64,000 nucleotides of DNA from Janthinobacterium sp. TB1-E2 (GCF_036885605.1 NZ_CP142523.1:4464001-4528000); one strand, 5' to 3'; counted from the first letter of the stretch, positions 9,607 to 17,877 are shown. Numbers and translations: made by a program. The notes: generated by a model not told the origin, from the sequence alone.

Positions 9607-9620
9607 TGCGGCAAACGCGC

Positions 9621-9636
9621 TGAGACTTCCGTCTCA
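9621..9636. promoter_or_regulatory. Palindromic operator TGAGACTTCCGTCTCA upstream of the monooxygenase
   Basis: Second copy of TGAGAC-N4-GTCTCA, about 115 bases before the flavin monooxygenase start and just behind the regulator stop. It differs from the first copy only in the 4-base spacer within the palindrome and shares its flanks. It is the likely activation or repression site for the monooxygenase. Confidence 0.6.
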
Positions 9637-9749
9637 ATCGCCGCCATGCTGCGCTGCGCAATGCGGCGCCGGAACGCCAGTGTTACAACATCGTCAGCGG
9701 CAACACAGCCGCATCCCATCATAAAGTCAGCAGACTTGGAGGAGACACG

Positions 9750-11558
9750 ATGCAAACCGATATCAACCCGCACGACCTGGCCGTGGCCGGCATCCTGGAG
9801 CAGCTCGAAGGCGCGCTGCGCGCCGGCGACAGCACGGGCGCCGCGCAACTGTTCGAACAGGACGGCTACTGGCGTGACCTGGTACTGTTTACCTGGAACC
9901 TGAAAACCCTGGAGGGCCGCGAACAGATCGCCGCCATGCTGGCCGCCCAACTGGGCGCCGTACAGCCAGTCTCCGTCCGCATCGCCGACGGCGAACATGC
10001 GGTGGAAGCCGGCGGCGTGCTGCAAAGCTGGATCACGGTGGAAACGAACGTGGCGCGCGGCGTGGGCTTCATCCGCATCCGCGACGGCAAGATCTGGACC
10101 CTGCTCACCACCATGAGCGAATTGAAGGGTTTTGAGGAAGCCAAGGGCGGCCGGCGGCCCATGGGCGCCGAACACGGCGCGCGCACCAACCGCAGCAGCT
10201 GGCTGGAAAACCGCGAGCAGGAGGCGGCGGAACTGGGCTACGCGCGCCAGCCTTATTGCGTCATCATCGGCGGCGGCCAGGGCGGCATCGCGCTCGGCGC
10301 GCGGCTGCGCCAGCTGAACGTCCCCACCATCATCATCGAGAAAAACGCGCGTCCCGGCGACAGCTGGCGCAAGCGCTACAAGTCTCTGTGCCTGCATGAC
10401 CCCGTCTGGTACGACCACATGCCGTATATCCCGTTTCCCGACAACTGGCCCGTCTTCACGCCGAAGGACAAGGTCGGCGACTGGCTGGAGATGTACACCA
10501 AGGTGATGGAACTCAATTACTGGGGTTCGACGTCCTGCGAATCGGCCAGCTTCGACGAAGCCACCGGCGAGTGGACGGTGCAGGTGCTGCGCGACGGCCA
10601 GCCCGTTACCCTCAAGCCCAAGCAGCTGGTGCTGGCCACCGGCATGTCGGGCAAGGCGAACATGCCGAAGTTCAAGGGCATGGACGTATTCCAGGGCGAG
10701 CAGCAGCACTCGTCGCAGCATCCGGGACCGGACGCGTATGCCGGCAAGAAGGTGGTCGTCATCGGCGCGAACAATTCCGCGCACGATATCTGCGCCGCCC
10801 TGTGGGAAGCGGGCGTGGACGTGACGATGGTGCAGCGCTCGTCGACGCACATCGTCAAGTCCGATTCCCTGATGGACCTGGCGCTGGGCGACCTGTACTC
10901 GGAACGGGCGCTGGCCGCCGGCATGACGACGGCCAAGGCAGACCTGACGTTCGCCTCGATTCCGTACAAGATCCTGGCCGACTTCCAGAAGCCCGTCTTC
11001 AAGGCCATCCGCGAACGCGACGCGGATTTTTACCAGCGCCTGGAAGAACGCGGCTTCATGCTGGACTTTGGCGATGACGATTCCGGCCTGTTCATGAAAT
11101 ACCTGCGCCGCGGTTCCGGCTACTACATCGACGTGGGCGCCTCGGAGCTGGTCGCCGAGGGCAAGATCAAGCTGAAAAGCGGCGTCGGCGTGCAGGAACT
11201 GAAAGCCCATTCCATCGTGCTGTCGGACGGCACGGAACTGCCGGCCGACCTGGTGGTGTACGCCACCGGCTACGGCTCCATGAATGGCTGGGCGGCGGAC
11301 CTGATCTCGCCCGAGGTGGCGAACAAGGTGGGCAAGGTGTGGGGCCTCGGTTCGGCCACGACGAAGGACCCTGGCCCATGGGAAGGCGAACAACGCAATA
11401 TGTGGAAACCCACGCAGCAGCAGGCGCTGTGGTTCCATGGCGGTAACCTGCACCAGTCGCGCCACTATTCCCAGTACCTGTCGCTGCAGTTGAAGGCGCG
11501 CATGGAAGGGTTGAACACGCCCGTGTATGGGCAGCAGGAGGTGCATCACCTGGCGTGA
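9750..11558 (+). CDS. Flavin-containing monooxygenase with NTF2-like N-terminal domain
   Basis: A 602-residue protein. Residues about 1-130 resemble a SnoaL/NTF2-like cone fold. From 170 on it is an FMO/YUCCA-type flavoprotein: FAD motif GGGQGG (174-179), the FMO fingerprint region FKGMDVFQGEQQHSS from 308, the NADPH motif GANNSA (339-344) and an ATGYG segment near the end. FMOs use NADPH and O2 to oxygenate a nucleophilic or carbonyl substrate; the substrate here cannot be read. GGAGGAG precedes the ATG. It is linked to the preceding regulator by a shared palindrome. Confidence 0.82.
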   Translation: MQTDINPHDLAVAGILEQLEGALRAGDSTGAAQLFEQDGYWRDLVLFTWNLKTLEGREQIAAMLAAQLGAVQPVSVRIADGEHAVEAGGVLQSWITVETNVARGVGFIRIRDGKIWTLLTTMSELKGFEEAKGGRRPMGAEHGARTNRSSWLENREQEAAELGYARQPYCVIIGGGQGGIALGARLRQLNVPTIIIEKNARPGDSWRKRYKSLCLHDPVWYDHMPYIPFPDNWPVFTPKDKVGDWLEMYTKVMELNYWGSTSCESASFDEATGEWTVQVLRDGQPVTLKPKQLVLATGMSGKANMPKFKGMDVFQGEQQHSSQHPGPDAYAGKKVVVIGANNSAHDICAALWEAGVDVTMVQRSSTHIVKSDSLMDLALGDLYSERALAAGMTTAKADLTFASIPYKILADFQKPVFKAIRERDADFYQRLEERGFMLDFGDDDSGLFMKYLRRGSGYYIDVGASELVAEGKIKLKSGVGVQELKAHSIVLSDGTELPADLVVYATGYGSMNGWAADLISPEVANKVGKVWGLGSATTKDPGPWEGEQRNMWKPTQQQALWFHGGNLHQSRHYSQYLSLQLKARMEGLNTPVYGQQEVHHLA

Positions 11559-11589
11559 TCGTCTTGCATGCCGGCGCATGTCGGCTTAT

Positions 11590-11625
11590 GTCGGATTACG
11601 CGCGGCTTTGCCGCGCTAATCCGAC
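11590..11625. repeat. REP-like hairpin (GTCGGATTA family), copy 1
   Basis: Inverted repeat starting GTCGGATTACGCGCGGC and ending GCCGCGCTAATCCGAC, with a TTT loop and one bulged base. It lies between the monooxygenase and the convergent yceI gene, 65 bases from a second member in opposite orientation, like a bacterial interspersed mosaic element. Confidence 0.65.
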
Positions 11626-11689
11626 CTACTGTCAAAAAAGCGGTGGATTTTGGCCCGCCGCTTCTTGCTGCACCTGCAAAACCACGTAG

Positions 11690-11720
11690 GTCGGATTAGC
11701 GCGCAAGCGCGTAATCCGAC
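11690..11720. repeat. REP-like hairpin (GTCGGATTA family), copy 2
   Basis: GTCGGATTAGCGCG ... CGCGTAATCCGAC with a short loop. Together with the copy at 11590 it forms a head-to-head pair: TAATCCGACCTAC on the first is answered by GTAGGTCGGATTA on the second. Confidence 0.65.
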
Positions 11721-11751
11721 ACAATGTTGGCGCATGCCGGATTACACACGA

Positions 11752-11787
11752 AAAAATGGCGGCGGACCGAAGTCCGCCGCCATTTTT
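11752..11787. terminator. Bidirectional rho-independent terminator
   Basis: A perfect 16-base stem (including A5/T5 tracts) closed by a CGAA tetraloop. The tracts on both sides allow termination of yceI on the minus strand and of read-through from the monooxygenase on the plus strand. Confidence 0.85.
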
Positions 11788-11805
11788 ACGTCATACAGCC
11801 AACGA

Positions 11806-12372
11806 TTACTGTTTGATGGCTTCGATGGCGAAAGTCAGGGTGACATCATCGCTGACAGCTGGCGCATATTTGCCGGCGTTGAATTCCGAGCGCTTGATCT
11901 TGGCCGTGGCGTTGGCGCCGCAGGCGTCTTTTTTCAGCATCGGGTGCGGTGCGCAGGCGAACGAGGTGACGGTCAGGGTGACTGGCTTGGTCACGCCTTT
12001 CAGGGTCAGGTTGCCTTCAACCGAGGCCAGCTTGTCGCCGTCGAAGTTGAACTTGGTCGATTTGTAGGTGGCGACAGGATACTTGGCCGTGTCGAGGAAG
12101 TCTTCGCCCTGGATGTGCGAGTTGAACAGGGTCGAACCCGTATCGACGGACTTGGTGTCGATCAGCACTTCGACGGCGCCCGTCTTGGCTGCGCGGTCCA
12201 AGGTGACCTTGCCGGTGGTGTTATTGAAACGGCTTTGCTGCGTCGAGAAGCCCATGTGGGTGTACTCGAAACGGGGGAAAGTGTGGCTGCCATCGATGAC
12301 ATAGACTTCTGGAGCGGCAAAAGCGGACAGCGAGAAGCCGGCGGCGGCGATAAAAGCGAGCAGTTTTTTCAT
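11806..12372 (-). CDS. YceI-family periplasmic lipid-binding protein
   Basis: A 188-residue protein with a signal peptide (about residues 1-20, SLSAFAAPEV). YceI landmarks are visible: YVIDGSHTFPRFEYTHMGFS, then TGKVTLDR, FLDTAKYPVATY and GNLTLKGVTKPVTL. The family forms a lipocalin-like barrel that binds polyprenyl-type lipids. The start at 12372 is preceded by AGGAA; the longer frame has no such site. Two Cys residues flank APHPMLKKDA and could form a disulfide. Confidence 0.88.
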   Translation of the reverse strand: MKKLLAFIAAAGFSLSAFAAPEVYVIDGSHTFPRFEYTHMGFSTQQSRFNNTTGKVTLDRAAKTGAVEVLIDTKSVDTGSTLFNSHIQGEDFLDTAKYPVATYKSTKFNFDGDKLASVEGNLTLKGVTKPVTLTVTSFACAPHPMLKKDACGANATAKIKRSEFNAGKYAPAVSDDVTLTFAIEAIKQ

Positions 12373-12617
12373 AATGGATTCCTGATAGGAGTGGAGGATG
12401 TCAAAACCGCAAGCAGCTGCAGGCGGGAAACGCTGCGGCTGATTGTCTGGCTTCAGTTGCAACAGATTATGCATGGCATGAAGATCGATGTAAAACGGAA
12501 AATATACCTAGTTAGCATCGAAAAAATCGATAATAAGAACAATGATGTCCATGACAGCGTCTTCTGCTGCCGATTATTGTCTGCATTGCCAAAAATATCC
12601 AGCGTTATCAAATTCAT

Positions 12618-12645
12618 AGATGAGAATGATTCTTGTTATTATTCT
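12618..12645. promoter_or_regulatory. Probable Fur box
   Basis: The A+T-rich segment contains TGAGAATGATTCTTG, an imperfect 7-1-7 Fur motif, followed by TTATTATT. It sits 90-115 bases upstream of the small leader frame and 190 bases upstream of the DUF454 gene. The match is moderate, clearly weaker than the Fur boxes at 17878 and 35355. Confidence 0.45.
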
Positions 12646-12732
12646 GTGCAATGGTTATCATCACGGCCCTGGCGCGTATGCAACGGCGCCTTGATTCATC
12701 CATAATAGAGCAGAATACAGCACAGAAAAAAC

Positions 12733-12837
12733 ATGACGGCCACCCGCCACACCCGCCACGATACGCGCACCTTGAACGCACTTCCCACCGCCTCCACGCC
12801 CCGCAGCCAGGGCCTGACCGCCGGCGCCCTCGCCTGA
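12733..12837 (+). CDS. Possible 34-residue leader peptide ahead of the DUF454 gene
   Basis: ATG at 12733 opens a 34-codon frame whose TGA shares bases with the ATG of the next gene (TGATG). No strong ribosome site is visible, but the coupling arrangement is typical of leader or small upstream genes. The translation is basic and rich in Thr, Arg and Ala and resembles nothing I recognise. It could also be the upstream part of a frameshifted DUF454 gene. Confidence 0.35.
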   Translation: MTATRHTRHDTRTLNALPTASTPRSQGLTAGALA

Positions 12838-13295
12838 TGCGGGAGCCGCACGCCCAGCCGCCACTGCGCGAAGCGCACGGCGTACGCCTGCGCCGCTGGG
12901 CCTGGACCGCCGCCGGCGCCCTGATGGTGCTGCTGGGGATCATCGGCGCCATGCTGCCCGTCATGCCGACGACGATTTTCCTGATCCTCGCCCTGGCCTG
13001 CTTCAGCCGCGCTTCGCCGCGCCTCGAGCACTGGCTGCTGCACCATCCCCGCTTCGGTCCGCCGCTGCGCCAGTGGCGCGAACACCGTGCCGTTTCGCGG
13101 CGCGGCAAGGCCATGGCTTGCCTGGGCATGGCCATCGGCTTTGTCGCCATGTGCCTGGGCCACCCGCCGTGGTGGGTCATCGCCATGGTGGGCGCCATGG
13201 AAATCGCCGTCCTCGTCTACCTGCTGCGGCGTCCCGAAGGCCCTGCCGCCAGCGGGGCAGAATCTGCCCGAGAAGAGGGCAATGGCGGGCAGTAA
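12837..13295 (+). CDS. DUF454 (YbaN-like) inner-membrane protein
   Basis: A 152-residue membrane protein. The YbaN/DUF454 signature is clear: W-x-x-x-G-A-L-M-V-L-L-G-I-I-G-A, LPVMPTTIFLILALACFSRASPRLE, then WLLHHPRFGPPLRQWREHRAVSRRGKAMA and two further helices. The function of the family is unknown. The start at 12837 has no ribosome site of its own and overlaps the stop of a 34-codon upstream frame, so translation may be coupled. A moderate Fur-like motif lies upstream, which hints at iron control. Confidence 0.8.
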   Translation: MREPHAQPPLREAHGVRLRRWAWTAAGALMVLLGIIGAMLPVMPTTIFLILALACFSRASPRLEHWLLHHPRFGPPLRQWREHRAVSRRGKAMACLGMAIGFVAMCLGHPPWWVIAMVGAMEIAVLVYLLRRPEGPAASGAESAREEGNGGQ

Positions 13296-13619
13296 ACCGC
13301 CCTGCCCGCCTCCAAAAAACGGCAAGTGAGCCGAACTGCACATAAAAGCACTGCGATGCATCCGCAGGGCGCGGCGAACTTTTCACCAAGATGCAGCTCC
13401 TGTAGACCCCTACACGTGATTAAATTCGGCAAGAACGCCGCTTTCCCGCTTTTTCAACCAACAAACACGCGCATAGACATTATTTGCATATTCAAAGCAA
13501 GATTCTGTCGTAGGAGTAATAACACGATCGGAGGTATACTACGCAACCGACGTAACAGGCTGGGCGATTTGGCCCCTGCAAGCGCGCCTGTCACGGTCCA
13601 ATAAAAAAGGAAACACTGC
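13296..13619. other. Intergenic region upstream of metNIQ
   Basis: About 320 bases without a gene. It becomes A+T-richer from 13430 and contains TATACT at about 13535 as a possible -10 element, but no convincing -35. I could not recognise a SAM-type riboswitch or a MetJ-like box. The metN ribosome site (AAGGAAAC) lies at the end. Confidence 0.4.
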
Positions 13620-14429
13620 ATGACCACACCACACCGTACGCCGGTGATTCGCATCGATGGCGCGAACAAGACCTTCGCGCTGCCCAAAGGCGAACAATTC
13701 CACGCGGTCAAATCGGTCACGCTGGAAGTCTATCCCGGTGATATTTTCGGCCTGATCGGCAAAAGCGGCGCCGGCAAATCGACCCTGCTGCGCCTGATTA
13801 ACCTGCTCGAGCGCCCTGACAGCGGCACCATTACCGTGGCCGGGCGCGAACTGACACGCCTGGGCAAGAGCGAATTGCGCGACGCGCGCCAGAATATCGG
13901 CATGATTTTCCAGCAATTCAATCTGCTGCAAAACGCCAGCGTCTTCGACAACGTCGCCTTCCCCCTGAAAATCCATGGCACGACCAAGGGCGAGCAGATC
14001 GCCGCCAGGGTCGAGGAATGCCTGGCGCTGGTCGGCCTGTCCGACAAGCTGCACAGCTATCCGGCGCAATTGTCCGGCGGGCAGAAGCAGCGCGTGGCCA
14101 TCGCCCGTGCGCTGGCCAGCCACCCCGACGTGCTGCTGTGCGACGAGCCGACGTCCGCGCTGGATGCGGAAACGACGCGCGCCCTGCTCGACACCCTGCG
14201 CGACATCAATGCGCGCCTGGGCGTGACCATCGTCATCGTCAGCCATGAGCTGTCGGTGCTGGGCGCCATCTGCAACCGCGTCGCCGTCGTGGAAAAAGGC
14301 GCCATCGCCGAACAATTCGATCTGAGCGACACGGCCACCCCGCGCAAGACGGCGCTGGGACGCGAGCTCGCTTATTACGGCACCGAGGCGTTTGAAGCCA
14401 CCGCATGGAAGGATGCAACACATGTTTGA
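13620..14429 (+). CDS. metN: Methionine ABC transporter ATP-binding protein MetN (short form)
   Basis: A 269-residue ABC ATPase: Walker A GKSGAGKST, LSGGQKQR signature, Walker B VLLCDEPTSALD and the switch histidine in IVSHEL. Context with MetI and MetQ gives the substrate class, methionine. Usual MetN proteins are about 340 residues with a C-terminal NIL/ACT-like domain that gives methionine feedback; this one ends about 25 residues after the ATPase core, so that domain is absent. The stop overlaps metI by 8 bases. Confidence 0.85.
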   Translation: MTTPHRTPVIRIDGANKTFALPKGEQFHAVKSVTLEVYPGDIFGLIGKSGAGKSTLLRLINLLERPDSGTITVAGRELTRLGKSELRDARQNIGMIFQQFNLLQNASVFDNVAFPLKIHGTTKGEQIAARVEECLALVGLSDKLHSYPAQLSGGQKQRVAIARALASHPDVLLCDEPTSALDAETTRALLDTLRDINARLGVTIVIVSHELSVLGAICNRVAVVEKGAIAEQFDLSDTATPRKTALGRELAYYGTEAFEATAWKDATHV

Positions 14430-15096
14430 AGAATCGATCAATAACGTCATCAACCTGCTGCCGGAAATCTGGGTGGCGCTGGGCCAGACCATGACCATGC
14501 TGGGCATTGGCCTCACGGCCGCCATCCTGGTCGGCGGCCCGCTGGGCATCTTGCTGTTCCTCGTGTCGGAAGGCCAGTCGCTGGAAAACCGTCCGCTGTC
14601 GATGATCCTCGGCTGGCTGGTGAATACCGTGCGCAGCTTCCCATTCATCATTCTGCTGGTCGCCCTGACGCCGTTTACACGCATCATCGCGGGCACCTCG
14701 ATCGGCCCGCTGGCAGCTGCCGTGCCGCTGTCGTTTGCCGCCATCCCCTACCTGGCGCGCCTGGTGGAACAGAACCTGCGCGAAGTGCCGCGCGGCGTGA
14801 TCGAAGCGGCGCACGCCATGGGCGCGTCGGAAATGCAGATCATCTTCCGCGTACTGCTGGTCGAAGCGCGTTCCGGCCTCGTGCTGGCGCTGACCGTGCT
14901 GTCGATCAGCTTCCTGTCGTATTCGGCCGTGGCCGGCGTGGTGGGCGGCGGCGGCATCGGCGACCTGGCCATCCGCTACGGCTACTACCGCTTCGAGACG
15001 GACATCATGGTCGCCACCGTGGCCATCCTGATCGTGCTGGTGCAAACCATCCAGTTCGCCGGCACGCGCATCGCCAAGCGCCTCGACAAACGTTAA
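14422..15096 (+). CDS. metI: Methionine ABC transporter permease MetI
   Basis: A 224-residue inner-membrane permease starting within the end of metN. It has five or so hydrophobic segments and the conserved cytoplasmic loop EAAHAMGASEMQIIFRVLLVEARSG, the EAA motif that docks on the ATPase. Partner of the adjacent MetN and MetQ. Confidence 0.9.
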   Translation: MFEESINNVINLLPEIWVALGQTMTMLGIGLTAAILVGGPLGILLFLVSEGQSLENRPLSMILGWLVNTVRSFPFIILLVALTPFTRIIAGTSIGPLAAAVPLSFAAIPYLARLVEQNLREVPRGVIEAAHAMGASEMQIIFRVLLVEARSGLVLALTVLSISFLSYSAVAGVVGGGGIGDLAIRYGYYRFETDIMVATVAILIVLVQTIQFAGTRIAKRLDKR

Positions 15097-15128
15097 TTCA
15101 TATTCAGTATTTCAGTACAAGGAAAAGC

Positions 15129-15956
15129 ATGAACCACATTCGCCGCACCCTGCTCGTCGCCGCCACCAGCCTGGCCTTCGCCACCGCCGCACACGCCAAG
15201 GACCCGAAAGAACTCGTCATCGGCACCAGTTCCGGCCCCTACTCGGACCAGCTGAAACTGGGCATCAAGCCTATCCTGGAAAAACAGGGCTACAAGGTCA
15301 AGATCGTGGAATTCAACGACTACGTGCAGCCGAACTACGCGCTGGCCGAAGGTTCGCTCGACGCCAACGTGTTCCAGCACATCGTGTATCTGACCAAGTT
15401 CGCCACCGATAACAAGCTGCCATTGAGCCCCTTGATCACCGTGCCGACCATGCCGATCGGCCTGTACGGCGGCAAGCAGAAGTCCCTGGCCGACGTGAAG
15501 AACGGCGCCACCATCACCATGCCGAACGACCCGACCAACCAGGCGCGCGCGCTGGTGATGCTGGCCAAGATGGGCTGGATCAAACTGAAACCGAACGTCG
15601 ACCCGCTGCGCGCGTCCGAACGCGACGTGCTGGAAAATCCGAAGAAGCTGAAACTGGTGCCGCTGGAAGCGGCGCAGCTGCCACGCTCGCTGGCGGACGC
15701 CGACTACGCTTTCGTCAACGGTAACTTCGCCCTGGCCGCCGGCATGAAGCTGACGTCGGCCCTCGCCGTGGAAAAGATCTCGGACAGCTACATCAACCTG
15801 GTTGCCATCCGCACGGCCGACAAGGCCAAGCCATGGGTCAAGGACCTGGAAGCGGCCTACCGCTCGCGCGCCTTCCTCGACGCGACGAACAAGTATTTGG
15901 CCGGCTACGAAAAGACGGACTACCAGCTGGCGCTGGAAAAAACGCTGAAAAAATAA
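15129..15956 (+). CDS. metQ: Methionine-binding periplasmic protein MetQ (NlpA family)
   Basis: A 275-residue protein with a signal peptide (residues 1-23, AAHAKDPK); no lipobox cysteine is present, so it is secreted rather than lipidated. NlpA-family hallmarks: LVIGTSSGPYSDQLK, VKIVEFNDYVQPNYALAEGS, DANVFQH, and NDPTNQARALVML. It delivers methionine to MetNI. AAGG lies before the ATG and a strong terminator follows 20 bases downstream. Confidence 0.9.
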   Translation: MNHIRRTLLVAATSLAFATAAHAKDPKELVIGTSSGPYSDQLKLGIKPILEKQGYKVKIVEFNDYVQPNYALAEGSLDANVFQHIVYLTKFATDNKLPLSPLITVPTMPIGLYGGKQKSLADVKNGATITMPNDPTNQARALVMLAKMGWIKLKPNVDPLRASERDVLENPKKLKLVPLEAAQLPRSLADADYAFVNGNFALAAGMKLTSALAVEKISDSYINLVAIRTADKAKPWVKDLEAAYRSRAFLDATNKYLAGYEKTDYQLALEKTLKK

Positions 15957-15973
15957 AGCGGCACATGCCATGC

Positions 15974-16010
15974 AAAAAGACGGCCAGGTTCACACCTGGC
16001 CGTCTTTTTT
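15974..16010. terminator. Rho-independent terminator after metQ
   Basis: A 16-base perfect stem (AAAAAGACGGCCAGGT and its complement) with a TCAC loop and a T tract. It can also serve the convergent ompW gene. Confidence 0.88.
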
Positions 16011-16045
16011 ATTGTCCGCGCCGCATGGGCGCAGCCGGTCACTGC

Positions 16046-16663
16046 TTAGAAGCGGTAACCGACACCGACACCGATCAGGAGAGGATCGACCTTGACTTCG
16101 CTGGCCTTGGCGCCACCGATGAAGACGTCGCTGCGGATCTGCACTTTCTTGATGTCGAAGTTCAGGGACCAGTTTTTATCCAGTTTGTAGTCGACACCGG
16201 CTTGCAGCGAGTAGCCCCAGCTGTCGTGCTCCAGGCGGCCGGCGCCGTTCAGCAATTTCACGTCCGAAATATTCGTGTAGTTGATGCCGGCACCCACGTA
16301 AGGGCTGAACTGTTTTTCAGGCATGAAGTGGTATTGCAGCGACAGGGTCGGTGGCAAATGCTTGAAGGTACCGATATTGTTACCATCGAGCTTGACGTCA
16401 TGCTTTTGCGGGTAAGTCAGGATCAGCTCGGCAGCGATATTCGGGGTGAAGAAGTACGAAATATCGATTTCAGGAATCGTCTTGCTGCTGACCGTCAAAC
16501 GGTCGGATGCGCCGACGCCACCAACAGGAGCAGATTTATCGGCCGGATCGAGGTGCACGGCGCGCGCACGGACCAGCCATGGGCCTTCCTGTGCCATTGC
16601 GTTGCTGGCGAATGCGCCGATGGCGGTCAGGACGATTGCTGCTGCAGTTGCGGACTTTTTCAT
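16046..16663 (-). CDS. ompW: Outer-membrane protein OmpW
   Basis: A 205-residue eight-stranded barrel protein with signal peptide (residues 1-24, SNAMAQEG). OmpW features: GPWLVRARAVHLDP, EIDISYFFTPNIAAELILTYPQKHDV, LPPTLSLQYHF, FSPYVGAGINYT and the terminal GVGVGYRF ending in Phe. OmpW forms a narrow hydrophobic channel. In enterobacteria it is FNR-controlled, and a perfect FNR-type site lies 66 bases upstream here, which supports oxygen-dependent control. Confidence 0.92.
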   Translation of the reverse strand: MKKSATAAAIVLTAIGAFASNAMAQEGPWLVRARAVHLDPADKSAPVGGVGASDRLTVSSKTIPEIDISYFFTPNIAAELILTYPQKHDVKLDGNNIGTFKHLPPTLSLQYHFMPEKQFSPYVGAGINYTNISDVKLLNGAGRLEHDSWGYSLQAGVDYKLDKNWSLNFDIKKVQIRSDVFIGGAKASEVKVDPLLIGVGVGYRF

Positions 16664-16728
16664 TCTAGTTCCCTCTTTTTGTCGTTAAGTAACGCTGCGA
16701 AGTCTAAGATTGCAGTGCAACAAAAACT

Positions 16729-16742
16729 TTGATCCACATCAA
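16729..16742. promoter_or_regulatory. FNR/ANR-type site TTGATCCACATCAA
   Basis: Exact match to TTGAT-N4-ATCAA, located 66-79 bases upstream of the ompW start codon. It is palindromic, and the other neighbour, the LysR gene, is transcribed toward it, so ompW is the sensible target. Confidence 0.8.
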
Positions 16743-16809
16743 ATAGTGCTAGATGGCATCACTAGAGGGATTTTTTCCTTTACCCAGGTCAAGAAAATGC
16801 CGCAGCGCG

Positions 16810-17706
16810 TCAATTCGCCTCGGCAAACACGCTGGCGACCCAGTCGGCAAACACGCGTACGCGTCGCGACAATTGCCGGTGATGGGGATACAGCACGGAC
16901 ACGGGCAGCGGGTCGGGACGCAAGTCCCGCAGCACTTCCACCAGGTCGCCCGCAGCTAGCGCCGATTCAAGGTGATACCGGGGCGCCTGAATCAGGCCCA
17001 TGCCCGCGCGGCAGCAGGCGTGGTACGCGTCCGCATTGTTGACGGACACCGTGCCCGGCAAGGCCACGCTGTGCCGCTGCCCATCCACCTTGAAATCGAA
17101 GGGCCAGACCTTGCCCGTTTGGGCGGAAAAGAAATTGACGGCGCGGTGGCCCGCCAGTTGCGCCAAATTTTCCGGCGTGCCGTGCGCGGCCAGGTAGGCG
17201 GGACTGGCGCAGGTAAGCTGTTCGAGCAACGCCACCCTGCGCGCCACCATCGACGAGTCGCCCAGTTCGCCCACGCGCAGCACGCAATCGACGCCTTCGC
17301 GCACCAGGTCGACGAGGCGGTCGCCCATGCCGATTTCCAGTTCGATCAAGGGATAGCGGGCGCAGAACTGGTCCAGCACGGGCATGACGAAATGCATGGC
17401 CAGGGTCGCGTGCAAGTCGATGCGCAGCTTGCCGGCCGGCTGCTGCGCCGCCGAGGAAAACACGGCTTCCGTTTCTTCCAGGTCCGCCAGCAAGCGCACG
17501 CAGCGCTGGTAATACGCTTCGCCATCGGGCGTGGGCGTGACTTGCCGCGTGGTTCGCTGCAGCAGGCGCACGCGCAGCCGCGCTTCGAGCTGCTTGATCG
17601 CATGCGTGACCGTCGCTTTCGGGTAGCCGAGGTCATGCGCCGCCTGCGTGAAACTGCGTAACTCGACGATGCGCGTAAATATCCGCATCGCATCAAATCG
17701 GTCCAT
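16810..17706 (-). CDS. LysR-family transcriptional regulator
   Basis: A 298-residue regulator. The N-terminal winged helix (MDRFDAMRIFTRIVELRSFT, AAHDLGYPKATVTHAIKQLE) is followed by the substrate-binding domain (GKLRIDLHATLAMHFVMP, VDCVLRVGELGDSSMVARRV). It belongs to the CrgA/YafC-like subgroup. The start at 17706 has GGAG six bases upstream; an in-frame ATG at 17718 is also possible. No divergent target is obvious, since the next gene upstream is fur. Confidence 0.88.
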   Translation of the reverse strand: MDRFDAMRIFTRIVELRSFTQAAHDLGYPKATVTHAIKQLEARLRVRLLQRTTRQVTPTPDGEAYYQRCVRLLADLEETEAVFSSAAQQPAGKLRIDLHATLAMHFVMPVLDQFCARYPLIELEIGMGDRLVDLVREGVDCVLRVGELGDSSMVARRVALLEQLTCASPAYLAAHGTPENLAQLAGHRAVNFFSAQTGKVWPFDFKVDGQRHSVALPGTVSVNNADAYHACCRAGMGLIQAPRYHLESALAAGDLVEVLRDLRPDPLPVSVLYPHHRQLSRRVRVFADWVASVFAEAN

Positions 17707-17877
17707 GCCGTGCTCCATTGTTATTCCCTGGTGCACAGTGTAGCGATTCAACGGGTATTTTTCGATTCTTCATGATAACTGCCGGCACAAGTTGCCCGCC
17801 ACGCAATCGCCACTTGCGCCGATATCACTGGATTGCCGCCTGCCCGCGCAGCATACTATTCCAGCTCACACGATACA

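Noticed and set aside
9447..11579. Minus-strand frame of about 710 codons across the monooxygenase
   Set aside because: Antisense shadow of the FMO gene, with no motif and no ribosome site.
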